Positions 56,012-64,000 of a stretch of 64,000 nucleotides of DNA are shown one piece after another. The translations under genes and the position numbers were made by a program. This DNA comes from Lysobacter alkalisoli (lineage in GTDB: Bacteria > Pseudomonadota > Gammaproteobacteria > Xanthomonadales > Xanthomonadaceae). The notes below the pieces were generated by a model. It was given only the letters and a program-made list of their open reading frames with translations. It made no database searches and had not been told where the DNA came from. Numbering within the stretch: position 1 is the stretch's first letter; each line of letters starts with the position of its first letter. The stretch is taken from contig NZ_CP041242.1 in the NCBI RefSeq assembly GCF_006547045.1, positions 3,234,001-3,298,000 on the forward strand, written 5' to 3'.

Positions 56012-56290
56012 CTACAGCGTCCACTTCACTTCCGGATGGTCGCGCAGCACCTGGTGCGCCAGGTCGTACTGGTCGCGGCTCTCGGCGCGGAAGCGGATCC
56101 GCACCGACACGTACTTGCCGTTGGAAGAGTGCTTCCAGTCGATCGACTCGCTCTCGACCTCAATGCCGGCGTCCATCAGCCGCTGCGGCAGTTCGCGTTC
56201 CAGTCCGGCGCCGGCCATGCCCATCGCGCTGAGCTCGAAGTCGCCCGGAAACTGGAAGCCGTGTTCAGGGTTGTCGGACTTGATTTCCAT
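56012..56290 (-). CDS. ybeD: YbeD/DUF493 family protein
   Basis: 92 residues. The ACT-like fold shows [13 protein letters not shown] at the start and [35 protein letters not shown] at the end (cut for length). Position between dacC and lipB is the same as in E. coli. Function not established; a regulatory role has been suggested. The ATG at 56290 matches the family length; the open frame upstream is not conserved-looking. Confidence 0.9.
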   Translation of the reverse strand: MEIKSDNPEHGFQFPGDFELSAMGMAGAGLERELPQRLMDAGIEVESESIDWKHSSNGKYVSVRIRFRAESRDQYDLAHQVLRDHPEVKWTL

Positions 56291-56333
56291 CCAGCGATTA
56301 TGGGTCCGGCCGGGGCGGAACCCAAGGCGGTGC

Positions 56334-57584
56334 CTATTCCGAGTCCCACCACATCCAGAATTCGTCCCACAGCCGCTTGAAGAAGCCGGCCTGCTCGACC
56401 GCCTCGATAGCAACCAGCGGGCGCTGGGCGATGATCTTGTCGTCAAGCATCACCTTGACCGCACCGATGGTCTGGCCCTGCTCGATCGGCGCGACCAGGG
56501 TCCTGGGCACGTCCATCATCGGCTTGAGTTGTTCGTAGCGTCCACGCGGGACGGTCACCAGCAGCGGTTCGGCGACCCCGAGCTTCACCTCGTCGGCCTT
56601 GCCCTTCCAGGTTTTCTGGCTGGCGATGGCCTGGTTCGGCTCGTACAGCTTGTGGGTCTCGTAGAAGCGGAAGCCCCAGTTCAGCAGGGCCTGGCTGTCG
56701 CTGGCGCGCTGGGCCTCGGAGGTCGAACCCATGACCACCGAGATCAGGCGCTGGTCGCCGCGCTGGGCCGAGGCCATCAGGCAGTAGCCGGCAGCCGAGG
56801 TGTGGCCGGTCTTGATGCCATCCACCGAGGCATCGCGCCACAGCAGCAGGTTGCGGTTGGACTGGGTGATCGAGCCGACGGTGTACTCCTTGATCTTGTT
56901 GTAGGAGTAGGCCTTGGGGTAGTCGTGGATCAGCGCCCGGCCGAGCAGGGCCAGGTCACGGGCGGTGGTGATGTGGCCCTCGCCGGGCAGGCCGGTGGCA
57001 TTGACGAAGTGGCTGTTCTTCATGCCGATGCGCTGGGCGTACTGGTTCATCAGCGCGGCGAAGGCCTCCTCGCTGCCGGCGATATGCTCGGCCAGGGCGA
57101 TCGCGGCGTCGTTGCCGGACTGCACCACCATGCCCTTTTCCATCTCCAGCAGCGGTGCGGTCTTGTTGACCTCGAATCCGGAGTAGCTGCCATCGGTGCG
57201 CGCGCCGCCCTTGCGCCAGGCGTTCTCGCTCATCATCACCGGGTCGTCTTCATTGATCTTGCCGGCAGCCATTTCGGCAGCCAGCACGTAGCTGGTCATG
57301 ACCTTGGTGATGCTGGCCGGCTCGACCGGCTGGTCGACGTTGTGGCCGGCAAGCACGTTGCCGCTGACAGCATCCATCAGGATCCAGGCGGTGCCGGTGA
57401 TCTCCGGTGCCGGCGGTACCGGCAGGGCATCGCTGGCCGCAGTCTGGGCGGGGCCCGGGGTCGGCGGTGCCTCGGCGCCGGACCCGGGGGCCTGGGCGAA
57501 GGCGAAGCCGACCACGACGGTGGTGATGGCGGTCAGGGCGGTCGCTTTGACTGCAGCGCGGATTTTCACAGATTCCAACTTCAT
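56334..57584 (-). CDS. dacC: D-alanyl-D-alanine carboxypeptidase (PBP5/6 type)
   Basis: 416 residues with a signal peptide (TTVVVGFAFAQA). Active-site motifs are S91-x-x-K94 (ASITKVM), S156-G-N158 (VQSGNDA) and K258-T-G (DGIKTGHT). The C-terminal beta domain and amphipathic anchor (FFKRLWDEFWMWWDSE) are present, so it is held on the inner membrane's periplasmic face. Removes the terminal D-Ala of peptidoglycan stems. A Pro/Ala linker of ~30 residues follows the signal peptide. Confidence 0.93.
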   Translation of the reverse strand: MKLESVKIRAAVKATALTAITTVVVGFAFAQAPGSGAEAPPTPGPAQTAASDALPVPPAPEITGTAWILMDAVSGNVLAGHNVDQPVEPASITKVMTSYVLAAEMAAGKINEDDPVMMSENAWRKGGARTDGSYSGFEVNKTAPLLEMEKGMVVQSGNDAAIALAEHIAGSEEAFAALMNQYAQRIGMKNSHFVNATGLPGEGHITTARDLALLGRALIHDYPKAYSYNKIKEYTVGSITQSNRNLLLWRDASVDGIKTGHTSAAGYCLMASAQRGDQRLISVVMGSTSEAQRASDSQALLNWGFRFYETHKLYEPNQAIASQKTWKGKADEVKLGVAEPLLVTVPRGRYEQLKPMMDVPRTLVAPIEQGQTIGAVKVMLDDKIIAQRPLVAIEAVEQAGFFKRLWDEFWMWWDSE

Positions 57585-57730
57585 CGAATCAACGGCTCCG
57601 GGGCCGCGTGGCGGCCGGGTTTACAGAGAGGGCTCTACAAGTGGGTTCTACAGGCGAATCAACCGAGCAGAACAGGCAGGTTAGCAGCACTATAGGATGG
57701 GGACATCGGGGTGGACCTCAACTGTTCCCC

Positions 57731-59050
57731 TCAATCGCGGACGCGGTGCGGCGGACCAAAACCCAGGTCGACCAGGCGGGCGGCAAGCCCGGGAGCGGCG
57801 GCCTCGGCCAGCGGACCGACATGCAGGCGCCAGACTGGACGGCCGTTGGCCTCGGCATCGAGCAGGCGGACCTGTTCGATGCCGGCGTCGCGGAGCATCG
57901 TCAGCGCGCGGTCGGCATTGGCACGGGCGGCGAAGCTGGCGATCTGCAGGATGACCTGGTCGGGCGCGGGCGCGACCGCGGGTTGGTTGACAGCAGGTTG
58001 GCTGGCAGCAGGTTGGCTGGCAGCAGGCTCTCGCACGACGGGCTCATGCACGGTGCCCACGGCGGCGGCTGACCGGGTCGGCGGCGTAGCCGGACGGCCG
58101 GTGGCGATGCGGATCTGGCGGGCCTTCATCCAGGCATCGAACTCGTCGGCGGTCATCGACCTGCCGTCCTGACGCATGTCGAAGCGGTGCTCGACGGGAG
58201 TCTCTGCTGTTGCGGGCGGTGTTGCGGATGCGACCGGGCCCGTCCTGGCGGGGATATCCGCAGGAGTGTCCGCGGGAATGCTGGAGACCAACCGGTCCAT
58301 CGCACTGGGCACGACCGGCACGGCATCCGCGTCCGTACGGGCGCGGCCACGGGCGCCGCGCTTTTCACGTCGGTTGTGCGCCAGCAGCGGCCCGTCTTCG
58401 CCAGGCGTCAACGCCCGCACCTCGACCCGGCCGGTGCCCTTCTGCACGATGTCGAGCTTGACTGCAGCGGCATAGCTGAGATCAACGACGCGGCCGTCGT
58501 GGAACGGGCCGCGGTCGTTCACCCGCACCACCACCGACTTGCCGTTGTCGAGATTGGTGACGCGGGCGAAGCTGGGCAGCGGCAGCGACTTGTGCGCGGC
58601 GGTGAAGGCGAACATGTCGTACACCTCCATGTTGGAGGTGCGGCGACCATGGAACTTCTGACCGTAGTAGGACGCGGTCCCGGTCTCGACGAAGCCGCGA
58701 TGGTCGTCCATCACCCTGTAGGTCTTGCCGAGCACGGTGTAACTGGGCCGGTTGCCGATCGCCGAGCGCGGCTCGTCGACGACTTCGGGCTCGGGAATCG
58801 CATCGACATCGGGGACGTAATCCGGCGTGCTGTCGAGCACGCCCGGCTTGTACAGTCCGCCGGCGGTGTAGTTCCCGCGGGTACTCGGGTCCTCCTGCGC
58901 CGGCGCATACGGCGACACCTTGCGACCCGTGGCGGGCCTGGAAGATGAGGCGGCAGGTTTCGCACCCGCGGCATCGGGCCCGGACTTCTTCGGCGCGCCG
59001 GCGCAGGCCGTCAGGCCCAACACTACGGCGGCGGCCAGCGCCTTTCTCAT
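57731..59050 (-). CDS. rlpA: RlpA septal-ring lytic transglycosylase
   Basis: 439 residues. Lipoprotein signal (LGLTACAG), a double-psi beta-barrel domain (~118-210: ETGTASYYGQKFHGRRTSNMEVYDMFAFTAAHKSLP, then VNDRGPFHDGR with the catalytic-type Asp), a long Pro/Ala linker with a pentapeptide-like repeat (SQPAA, NQPAV), and a SPOR domain (~365-435: VILQIASFAARANADRAL, RLHVGPL). SPOR binds denuded glycan at the septum. Overlaps mltB by four bases (ATGA). Reads without interruption. Confidence 0.92.
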   Translation of the reverse strand: MRKALAAAVVLGLTACAGAPKKSGPDAAGAKPAASSSRPATGRKVSPYAPAQEDPSTRGNYTAGGLYKPGVLDSTPDYVPDVDAIPEPEVVDEPRSAIGNRPSYTVLGKTYRVMDDHRGFVETGTASYYGQKFHGRRTSNMEVYDMFAFTAAHKSLPLPSFARVTNLDNGKSVVVRVNDRGPFHDGRVVDLSYAAAVKLDIVQKGTGRVEVRALTPGEDGPLLAHNRREKRGARGRARTDADAVPVVPSAMDRLVSSIPADTPADIPARTGPVASATPPATAETPVEHRFDMRQDGRSMTADEFDAWMKARQIRIATGRPATPPTRSAAAVGTVHEPVVREPAASQPAASQPAVNQPAVAPAPDQVILQIASFAARANADRALTMLRDAGIEQVRLLDAEANGRPVWRLHVGPLAEAAAPGLAARLVDLGFGPPHRVRD

Positions 59051-60258
59051 GCGTCGCTGATCTCTGCGGGACGTTCCGCTGCCGCCAGCGGGTTCTCGCG
59101 TCCGGCAATCGCCTCGGCCAACTGGTACACCGCCATCGCGTAGTGCTTGGAGATGTTGTAGCGGGTGATCGCGTAGAAGTTGCGGAAGCCCAGCCAGTAT
59201 TCCTTGCCGCCGACGCCATCCAGGTTCAGCGGCAACGCGCGCTCGCCGGTCGCGACCGGGGTGGACGGGTGATAGCCGCGCGCGGCCAGGTCGGCCAGGC
59301 TCCAGGCCGGCTCCAGGCCTTCGGGCTCGAAATCGGGGGTGCCCGGATCGCGGGTCGCACGCACCGTCACCGGCCCGCCACGAACCCAGCCGCCCTTGCC
59401 GACGAAGTAGTTGGCGATCGAGGCGAACACGTCGTCGGTGCTGTTGAACAGGTCGCGCTTGCCATCGCCGTTGCCGTCGACCGCGTACTCGCGGTAGCTG
59501 GACGGCATGAACTGGCCCCAGCCCATCGCCCCGGCATAGCTGCCCTTGAGTGTGGTGATGTCGAGATCGGCCTCCTGGCCCAGCGCGAACAATTGCGCCA
59601 GCTCGCCACGGAAGAAGGCCTCGCGCCGGTTCTCGCGATCGGCCTTGGTCGGGTCGCCGCTGCGCGGATAGAAGAACGCCAGCGTGTACAGCGCGTCGAT
59701 CACCCTGTAGTTGCCGGTGACGCGGCCATAACTGGTTTCCACGCCGATGATCGAAACGATGATCTCGGCCGGCACGCCGTAGCGCGCCTCGACCCGGGCC
59801 AGCGCATCGCGATGCCTGGCGAGGAAGGCCTGGCCACCGTCGATGCGGGCCTGGCTGATGAAGATCGGGCGGTAGTCGCGCCAGGGCTTGGCCTCGGCCG
59901 GCCGCGACATCGCAGTGATGATGCTGTCGTGCTTCTGCGCCTGGGCCAATACCGAGGCGATGTGCGCACGGTCGACGCCGTACTTGTCGGCGGTGTCGCG
60001 AATGAACTCGGCGCGCGCCTGCTCCAGCGGCATCGGTTTGACCGGATCCGGCAAGGCCGGCGTGCCCGGGACAACCGCGGGCGTGGCTGGCGACGGGGCC
60101 GGGTCGGGTGGCGCATCCGGCGCCGGCGCCGGCAGGACGCTGCCGGCCGGAGTGGCATCCGAAGCGCCGGAGGTGGCGGGGGTCGCCGGCGTGACGCAGG
60201 CGGCGAGGACGAGGGTCAGCGCACCGGTCAGGACGCTGCGGGCGGCGGTTGCGGTCAT
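59047..60258 (-). CDS. mltB: Membrane-bound lytic murein transglycosylase B
   Basis: 403 residues. Lipoprotein-like signal (LTLVLAACV) and a Pro/Ala linker, then the SLT-type domain: catalytic glutamate in IIGVETSYGRVTGNYRVIDALYTL, GSYAGAMGWGQFMPSSY and the EF-hand-like DGNGDGKRDLF. MltB cleaves glycan strands between MurNAc and GlcNAc. In the E. coli cluster no mltB sits at this place; here it lies between rodA and rlpA. Overlaps rlpA, 72 bases after rodA. Confidence 0.92.
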   Translation of the reverse strand: MTATAARSVLTGALTLVLAACVTPATPATSGASDATPAGSVLPAPAPDAPPDPAPSPATPAVVPGTPALPDPVKPMPLEQARAEFIRDTADKYGVDRAHIASVLAQAQKHDSIITAMSRPAEAKPWRDYRPIFISQARIDGGQAFLARHRDALARVEARYGVPAEIIVSIIGVETSYGRVTGNYRVIDALYTLAFFYPRSGDPTKADRENRREAFFRGELAQLFALGQEADLDITTLKGSYAGAMGWGQFMPSSYREYAVDGNGDGKRDLFNSTDDVFASIANYFVGKGGWVRGGPVTVRATRDPGTPDFEPEGLEPAWSLADLAARGYHPSTPVATGERALPLNLDGVGGKEYWLGFRNFYAITRYNISKHYAMAVYQLAEAIAGRENPLAAAERPAEISDA

Positions 60259-60330
60259 CGCAGCGAGGCTAGCATGCGCACGCGGCTTGCAAAACCGCGC
60301 GAGCGGCGCCGGATTGGTTGCGAGTCAGCT

Positions 60331-61443
60331 TTACCGGGCGTGCACCGGCTTGTACACCCGCACCGCCATCACCACGCCGAGTCCGGCCAGCAGCGACACC
60401 GCCGAAGTACCGCCATAGCTGAGCAGTGGCATCGGCACACCCACTACCGGCAGCAGGCCGGCGATCATGCCGCCGTTGACGATCACGTACACGCAGAACG
60501 CCAGCCCGAGCGCACCGGCCAGCAGACGCGAATAACCGTCGCGCGCCTCGGCGGCAATCCACAGGCAACGGCCGACCACGAACAGGTACAGCGCCAGCAC
60601 CACTACCACCCCGATCCAGCCGAACTCCTCGCTGAGCACGGCGAAGATGAAGTCGGTGGTGTGTTCGGGGATGTAGTTCAGGTGCGACTGGCTGCCCTGC
60701 CCCCAGCCCTTGCCGGACAGGCCGCCGGCACCGATCGCGATCTTCGACTGGATGATGTTCCAGCCGGCGCCGAGCGGATCGGACTCGGGATTGAGGAAAG
60801 TGAAGATGCGGTCCTTCTGGTAGGGCTTGAGCAGCCAGAACCAGGCCGCGGGCGCGACCGCCGCGACGCCGGCGAACGCCGTCCCGAACCACCACCACGG
60901 CAATCCGGCCAGGTACAGCGCGAAAGCGCCGCTGACCGCGACCAGCATGGCGGTGCCGAAGTCCGGCTGCAGCAGGATCAGCGCGGTCGGCACGGCGATG
61001 ATCACCGCCGCCACCAGCACCACGTCCAGGCGTGGCGGCAGCGCGCGGCGGTTGAGGTACCAGGCCACCATCATCGGCAGGCTCAGTTTGATCAACTCCG
61101 CCGGCTGGAAATAGATCACCCCAAGGTTGATCCAGTGCGCACCGTGCCTGCCGGTGCCGATGAACAGCACCGCCAGCAACGGCACCAGGGTCAATCCGAA
61201 TACCAGCGGCGTCCAGTTGCGCAACTGCGCAGGCGATATCCGCGACATCAGCCATAACGCGCCGAGGCCAACCGCGAAACGGCTCCCCTGGGCAATGACC
61301 AGGTGGGGCGACCCTCCACTGGCGCTGTGCAGCACCACCAGCCCGATGCCCATCAGCGCCAGCAGAGCGCCGAGCATCATCCAGTCGAGGGTGCGGCCGA
61401 AGCGGACGCCAAGGTCGAACAGCCAGCGCAGGATCAGGCTCAT
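60331..61443 (-). CDS. rodA: RodA, SEDS-family peptidoglycan polymerase
   Basis: 370 residues, ten predicted helices. SEDS features include NLGVIYFQPAELIKLSLPMM, LILLQPDFGTAMLV, HTTDFIFAVLSEEFGW and PVVGVPMPLLSYGGTS. RodA polymerises lipid II for cell elongation together with PBP2. The start overlaps the mrdA stop (ATGA), giving the usual coupled pair. Confidence 0.95.
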   Translation of the reverse strand: MSLILRWLFDLGVRFGRTLDWMMLGALLALMGIGLVVLHSASGGSPHLVIAQGSRFAVGLGALWLMSRISPAQLRNWTPLVFGLTLVPLLAVLFIGTGRHGAHWINLGVIYFQPAELIKLSLPMMVAWYLNRRALPPRLDVVLVAAVIIAVPTALILLQPDFGTAMLVAVSGAFALYLAGLPWWWFGTAFAGVAAVAPAAWFWLLKPYQKDRIFTFLNPESDPLGAGWNIIQSKIAIGAGGLSGKGWGQGSQSHLNYIPEHTTDFIFAVLSEEFGWIGVVVVLALYLFVVGRCLWIAAEARDGYSRLLAGALGLAFCVYVIVNGGMIAGLLPVVGVPMPLLSYGGTSAVSLLAGLGVVMAVRVYKPVHAR

Positions 61444-63389
61444 CGGCGTGCTTCCGTCACGGCGGGCCCGGCTTCGGGGGTTTCGGCGCCGGCAGGGCCA
61501 CCATCCGACTCGGCGATCGTGGCCGGCACCGGCTCGTCGGCTGCGGGCTCCGGCATCGCGCCCGTCAGCCAGGCATCGAAGATCTTCCGCGCGATCGGCG
61601 CGGCCGTGCTGCCGCCGTAGCCACCGCCTTCCACCGCCACCGCCACCGCGATGGTCGGGTCTTCGACCGGGGCGAATCCGACGAACAGCGAACGATGGCG
61701 CAGGTGCAGCGGCAGGCTGCGCGGGTCGACCGCGGCATTGTCGCGCCGGCTGGTGACCTGCGCGGTGCCGGTCTTGCCTGCCATGGTGTACTCGGCGCCG
61801 AGCGCCATCCGCCAGCCGGTTCCACCGGGCTGCATGGTCGCCGCCATGCCCTCGCGCACCACCTGCAGGTTCTCCGGATTGGAGCTGATCGGCGCGCCCG
61901 GCGGCTGCGGCAACGCCTGCCAGGGGGCCTCGAACCCGCCCCGCTGCTCCAGCGTCAGATGCGGCCTGCGCAGGGAGCCGTCGGCGATGCCGGCAATGCT
62001 GCGGACGAGCTGCAGCGGGGTCACTTTCCAGTCGCCCTGGCCGATGCTGGCGTTGACCGTATCGCCGGGGTACCAGCGCTCCCGCCGCATCTGCATCTTG
62101 TACTCGGGCGAGGGCAGGATGCCGCCGATCTCGCCGACCAGGTCCACCCCGGTCGGCTCGCCGAAGCCGTACTCGCGCATGTAGTGGGCGAAACGCTCGA
62201 TGCCCAGATCCAATGCCAGCTTGTAGTAATAGGTATTGACCGAGTGCGATATCGATTTGCGCAGATCGGTCCAGCCGTGGCCGCCGCGACTGGCGTCGCC
62301 CCAGCCGCGACGCACGCCGGGCAGGTAGAACATGCCGGTGGACATCACCCGGTCCTCGGGCTGGCGCATGCCGCTGTCCAGGCCGGCCAGCGCGATCAGC
62401 GGCTTGAGCGTGGACCCTGGCGCCACGCCGCCGAGCACCAGGCGGTTGAACAGCGGCCGCGACGGGTTGTCGATCAGCGTCTTGTAGTCGGCGTGCGAGA
62501 TGCCGTTGACGAACAGGTTGGTGTCGTAGCCCGGCAGGCTGACCATCGCCAGCACCTCGCCGGTGCGCGGATCCATCGCCACCGCCGCCCCCTCGAACTC
62601 GCCGAAGGCATCGGCCATCGCCTGCTGCAGGTCGAGGTCGATGCTCAATCGCAGGTCGGCACCCGGCATCGCCGGCATCCGCCCGACCACTCGCATGGAA
62701 CGTCCCTCGACGTTGGTCTCGACCCGCTCGAAACCGACCTGCCCGCGCAGCGCTTCATCGTAGGAGCGCTCGATGCCGGTCTTGCCGATGTGGGTCAGCG
62801 CGGCGTTGGCCTCGCCAAGAGTCTTGAGGTCGTCCTCATCGATCCGGCCGACATAGCCGATCACGTGCGAGAGCAGCTCGCCATGCGGGTAGCGGCGGTT
62901 GAGGTAGGACACCAGTTCCACGCCCGGGTAGCGCCAGCGGTCGACGGCGAACCGCGCCGCCTCGTCCTCGCTGACCCGCATCTTCAATGTGATCGGGCGA
63001 AAGCCGCGGGTGGTGCGGCGGGCCTTTTCGAACTGCTCGATCTCCTCTTCGGTGAGCGAGAAGATCTCCGCCAGTCCGGGCAGCCACTTGTCCGGGGCGC
63101 CGGCCTCCTCCGGGGTCACGTCGACCCGGAACGCCGGCACGTTGTCGGCGAGGATGCGGCCGTTGCGGTCGTAGATCACCCCACGCGCAGGCACCACCGG
63201 GCGCAGCTTGATCCGGTTGTTCTCCGAGCGGGTGGCGTACTCGTCGTGCTGCAGCACCTGCAGGTTGAAGTACCACCCCGCCAGCACGCCGAGCGCGACC
63301 ACCACCCCGCTGAAGGCCAGCAGGGCGCGGTTGCGGAACTGCTCGGCCTCGGCATGGGAGTTCTTGAGGACGCGGCGATGGGAACGCAT
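61440..63389 (-). CDS. mrdA: Penicillin-binding protein 2
   Basis: 649 residues. One membrane helix (~22-42), pedestal domain, and a transpeptidase domain with S326-TLK (GVAPGSTLKP), S383-V-N385 (ISHSVNTYYY) and KTGTAQV (~residue 548). The C-terminus has a ~40-residue acidic/Pro-Ala tail (EPAADEPVPA, ETPEAGPAVTE) not needed for the fold. Makes crosslinks in rod-shape elongation. Three bases after mreD. Confidence 0.95.
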   Translation of the reverse strand: MRSHRRVLKNSHAEAEQFRNRALLAFSGVVVALGVLAGWYFNLQVLQHDEYATRSENNRIKLRPVVPARGVIYDRNGRILADNVPAFRVDVTPEEAGAPDKWLPGLAEIFSLTEEEIEQFEKARRTTRGFRPITLKMRVSEDEAARFAVDRWRYPGVELVSYLNRRYPHGELLSHVIGYVGRIDEDDLKTLGEANAALTHIGKTGIERSYDEALRGQVGFERVETNVEGRSMRVVGRMPAMPGADLRLSIDLDLQQAMADAFGEFEGAAVAMDPRTGEVLAMVSLPGYDTNLFVNGISHADYKTLIDNPSRPLFNRLVLGGVAPGSTLKPLIALAGLDSGMRQPEDRVMSTGMFYLPGVRRGWGDASRGGHGWTDLRKSISHSVNTYYYKLALDLGIERFAHYMREYGFGEPTGVDLVGEIGGILPSPEYKMQMRRERWYPGDTVNASIGQGDWKVTPLQLVRSIAGIADGSLRRPHLTLEQRGGFEAPWQALPQPPGAPISSNPENLQVVREGMAATMQPGGTGWRMALGAEYTMAGKTGTAQVTSRRDNAAVDPRSLPLHLRHRSLFVGFAPVEDPTIAVAVAVEGGGYGGSTAAPIARKIFDAWLTGAMPEPAADEPVPATIAESDGGPAGAETPEAGPAVTEARR

Positions 63390-63392
63390 CGC

Positions 63393-63878
63393 TCAGCCCT
63401 TCCGCCAGTTGCCCTGTCGTGCGGTGTCCATCAGCACGAACACGATCGGCCACAGCAGCATGCCGATCAGGGGCGCCAGCCACGCCGCCGACGGCATCGG
63501 CGTCAGTCCCAGTGCGGCATGCAGGACCCAGGTCAGGATGCGATCGTTGAGCAGCAGGCCGCCAATCGCCAGCGCCTGTTGCGACATCGGGAAGAACCGC
63601 AGGCGGGCGCGGAAGCGTTGCAGGATGTAGGCCATCACCACCAGCCGCAGCGCCTGCTCGCCGAACAGGCCGCCGAAGGCGAGATCGGCCAGCAGGCCGG
63701 TGATGAAGGCGAAACCCAGGCCACGACGTTCGGGATCCTCGATCACCCAATAGGCCACCACCAGCGCCAGCCAGTACGGCCGCAGCGGCTGGATCGCCGG
63801 CGGCAGCGGCAGCAGGCCCAGCAGCAGCGCCAGCACGATGCTGACCGGCATCACCCAGTGACGGCGGGGACGGCTCAT
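63393..63878 (-). CDS. mreD: Rod shape-determining protein MreD
   Basis: 161 residues with five to six membrane helices and the conserved YWVIEDPERRGLGFAFITGLLADL (cut for length) and GLFGEQALRLVVMAYI. MreD is the membrane member of the MreBCD elongation complex. The start overlaps the mreC stop (ATGA at 63875-63878). Confidence 0.93.
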   Translation of the reverse strand: MSRPRRHWVMPVSIVLALLLGLLPLPPAIQPLRPYWLALVVAYWVIEDPERRGLGFAFITGLLADLAFGGLFGEQALRLVVMAYILQRFRARLRFFPMSQQALAIGGLLLNDRILTWVLHAALGLTPMPSAAWLAPLIGMLLWPIVFVLMDTARQGNWRKG

Positions 63879-64000
63879 GGCCGGCGCTCCTGCGGCGCAT
63901 CCGCGGCCGGTGATCGGGGAATGGCCGCGGGCTCGGCACCCGGGGTGGCATCGTCCTCCTCCCCGGCTCCAGCCTCGGGCTGCTGCTGTTGCGCCTGTTG
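63875..64000 (-). CDS. mreC: MreC C-terminal end (partial)
   Basis: The last 41 residues of MreC: a Gln-rich stretch (QQAQQQQPEAG), an acidic/Pro-Ala tail and the stop. No folded domain of MreC is inside the window. The call rests on gene order (mreC-mreD-mrdA-rodA) and the overlap with mreD, plus the disordered tails that xanthomonad MreC proteins carry. Confidence 0.8.
   Translation of the reverse strand, partial: QQAQQQQPEAGAGEEDDATPGAEPAAIPRSPAADAPQERRP

Noticed and set aside
58945-61257. A ~770-codon plus-strand frame opposite mltB and rodA
   Set aside because: Antisense shadow of two firmly identified genes, rich in Arg, His and Gln.

Overview
The window is a GC-rich bacterial chromosome segment, coding on both strands. 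Gene content points to the Xanthomonadaceae (Lysobacter/Luteimonas-like gammaproteobacteria). The evidence is a split adenosylcobalamin ribonucleotide reductase, a DesK/DesR-like two-component system with ABC exporters, an ECF sigma factor coupled to a Ser/Thr kinase-TPR protein, and the mreC-mreD-mrdA-rodA-mltB-rlpA-dacC-ybeD-lipB-lipA cluster. The species assignment is inference. I saw no rRNA, tRNA, CRISPR array, transposase or prophage module.

Layout. 1-13 kb: a MocR-type regulator running off the left edge, small membrane proteins, an AmiD-like amidase, two GFA-family proteins, an anchored SAM-methyltransferase-like protein, and a divergent Lnt-like acyltransferase with a long C-terminal extension. 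13-21 kb is an accessory-looking region. It holds a membrane protein with a decayed partial copy of itself, a BON lipoprotein, an AAA ATPase, two diverged propeller-like paralogues and a DUF6161-like membrane protein. Some of it is visibly richer in A+T, and it is studded with several families of short palindromic (REP-like) repeats. 21-26 kb: the class II ribonucleotide reductase in two halves (TSCPD/NrdJb and NrdJa) with a histone H1-like gene between them. NrdJa carries a 373-residue LAGLIDADG-type intein exactly before its thiyl-radical cysteine.

26-34 kb: an HtrA/DegP protease, three small envelope proteins (YqjD/YqjE/YqjK-like), the tail of a dead AI-2E-type transporter, an ECF sigma factor overlapping a kinase-TPR gene, and a cupin protein. 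34-38 kb: a HAD phosphatase coupled to an M17 aminopeptidase containing a small in-frame tandem repeat, then a LysR regulator divergent from an azoreductase. 38-48 kb: an ABC-2 exporter, histidine kinase, response regulator and thioredoxin-like protein in one operon, divergent from an SMP-30-like lipoprotein and followed by a MacAB-like adaptor, ATPase and two permeases. Matching ATGACA-N2-TGTCA palindromes lie in front of both exporter units and probably tie them to the one response regulator.

48-54 kb: two EamA exporters, a GNAT acetyltransferase divergent from an Lrp-type regulator, and the tail-specific protease Prc. 54-64 kb: the lipoate and cell-elongation cluster, all on the minus strand and mostly with touching or overlapping genes, running off the right edge inside mreC.
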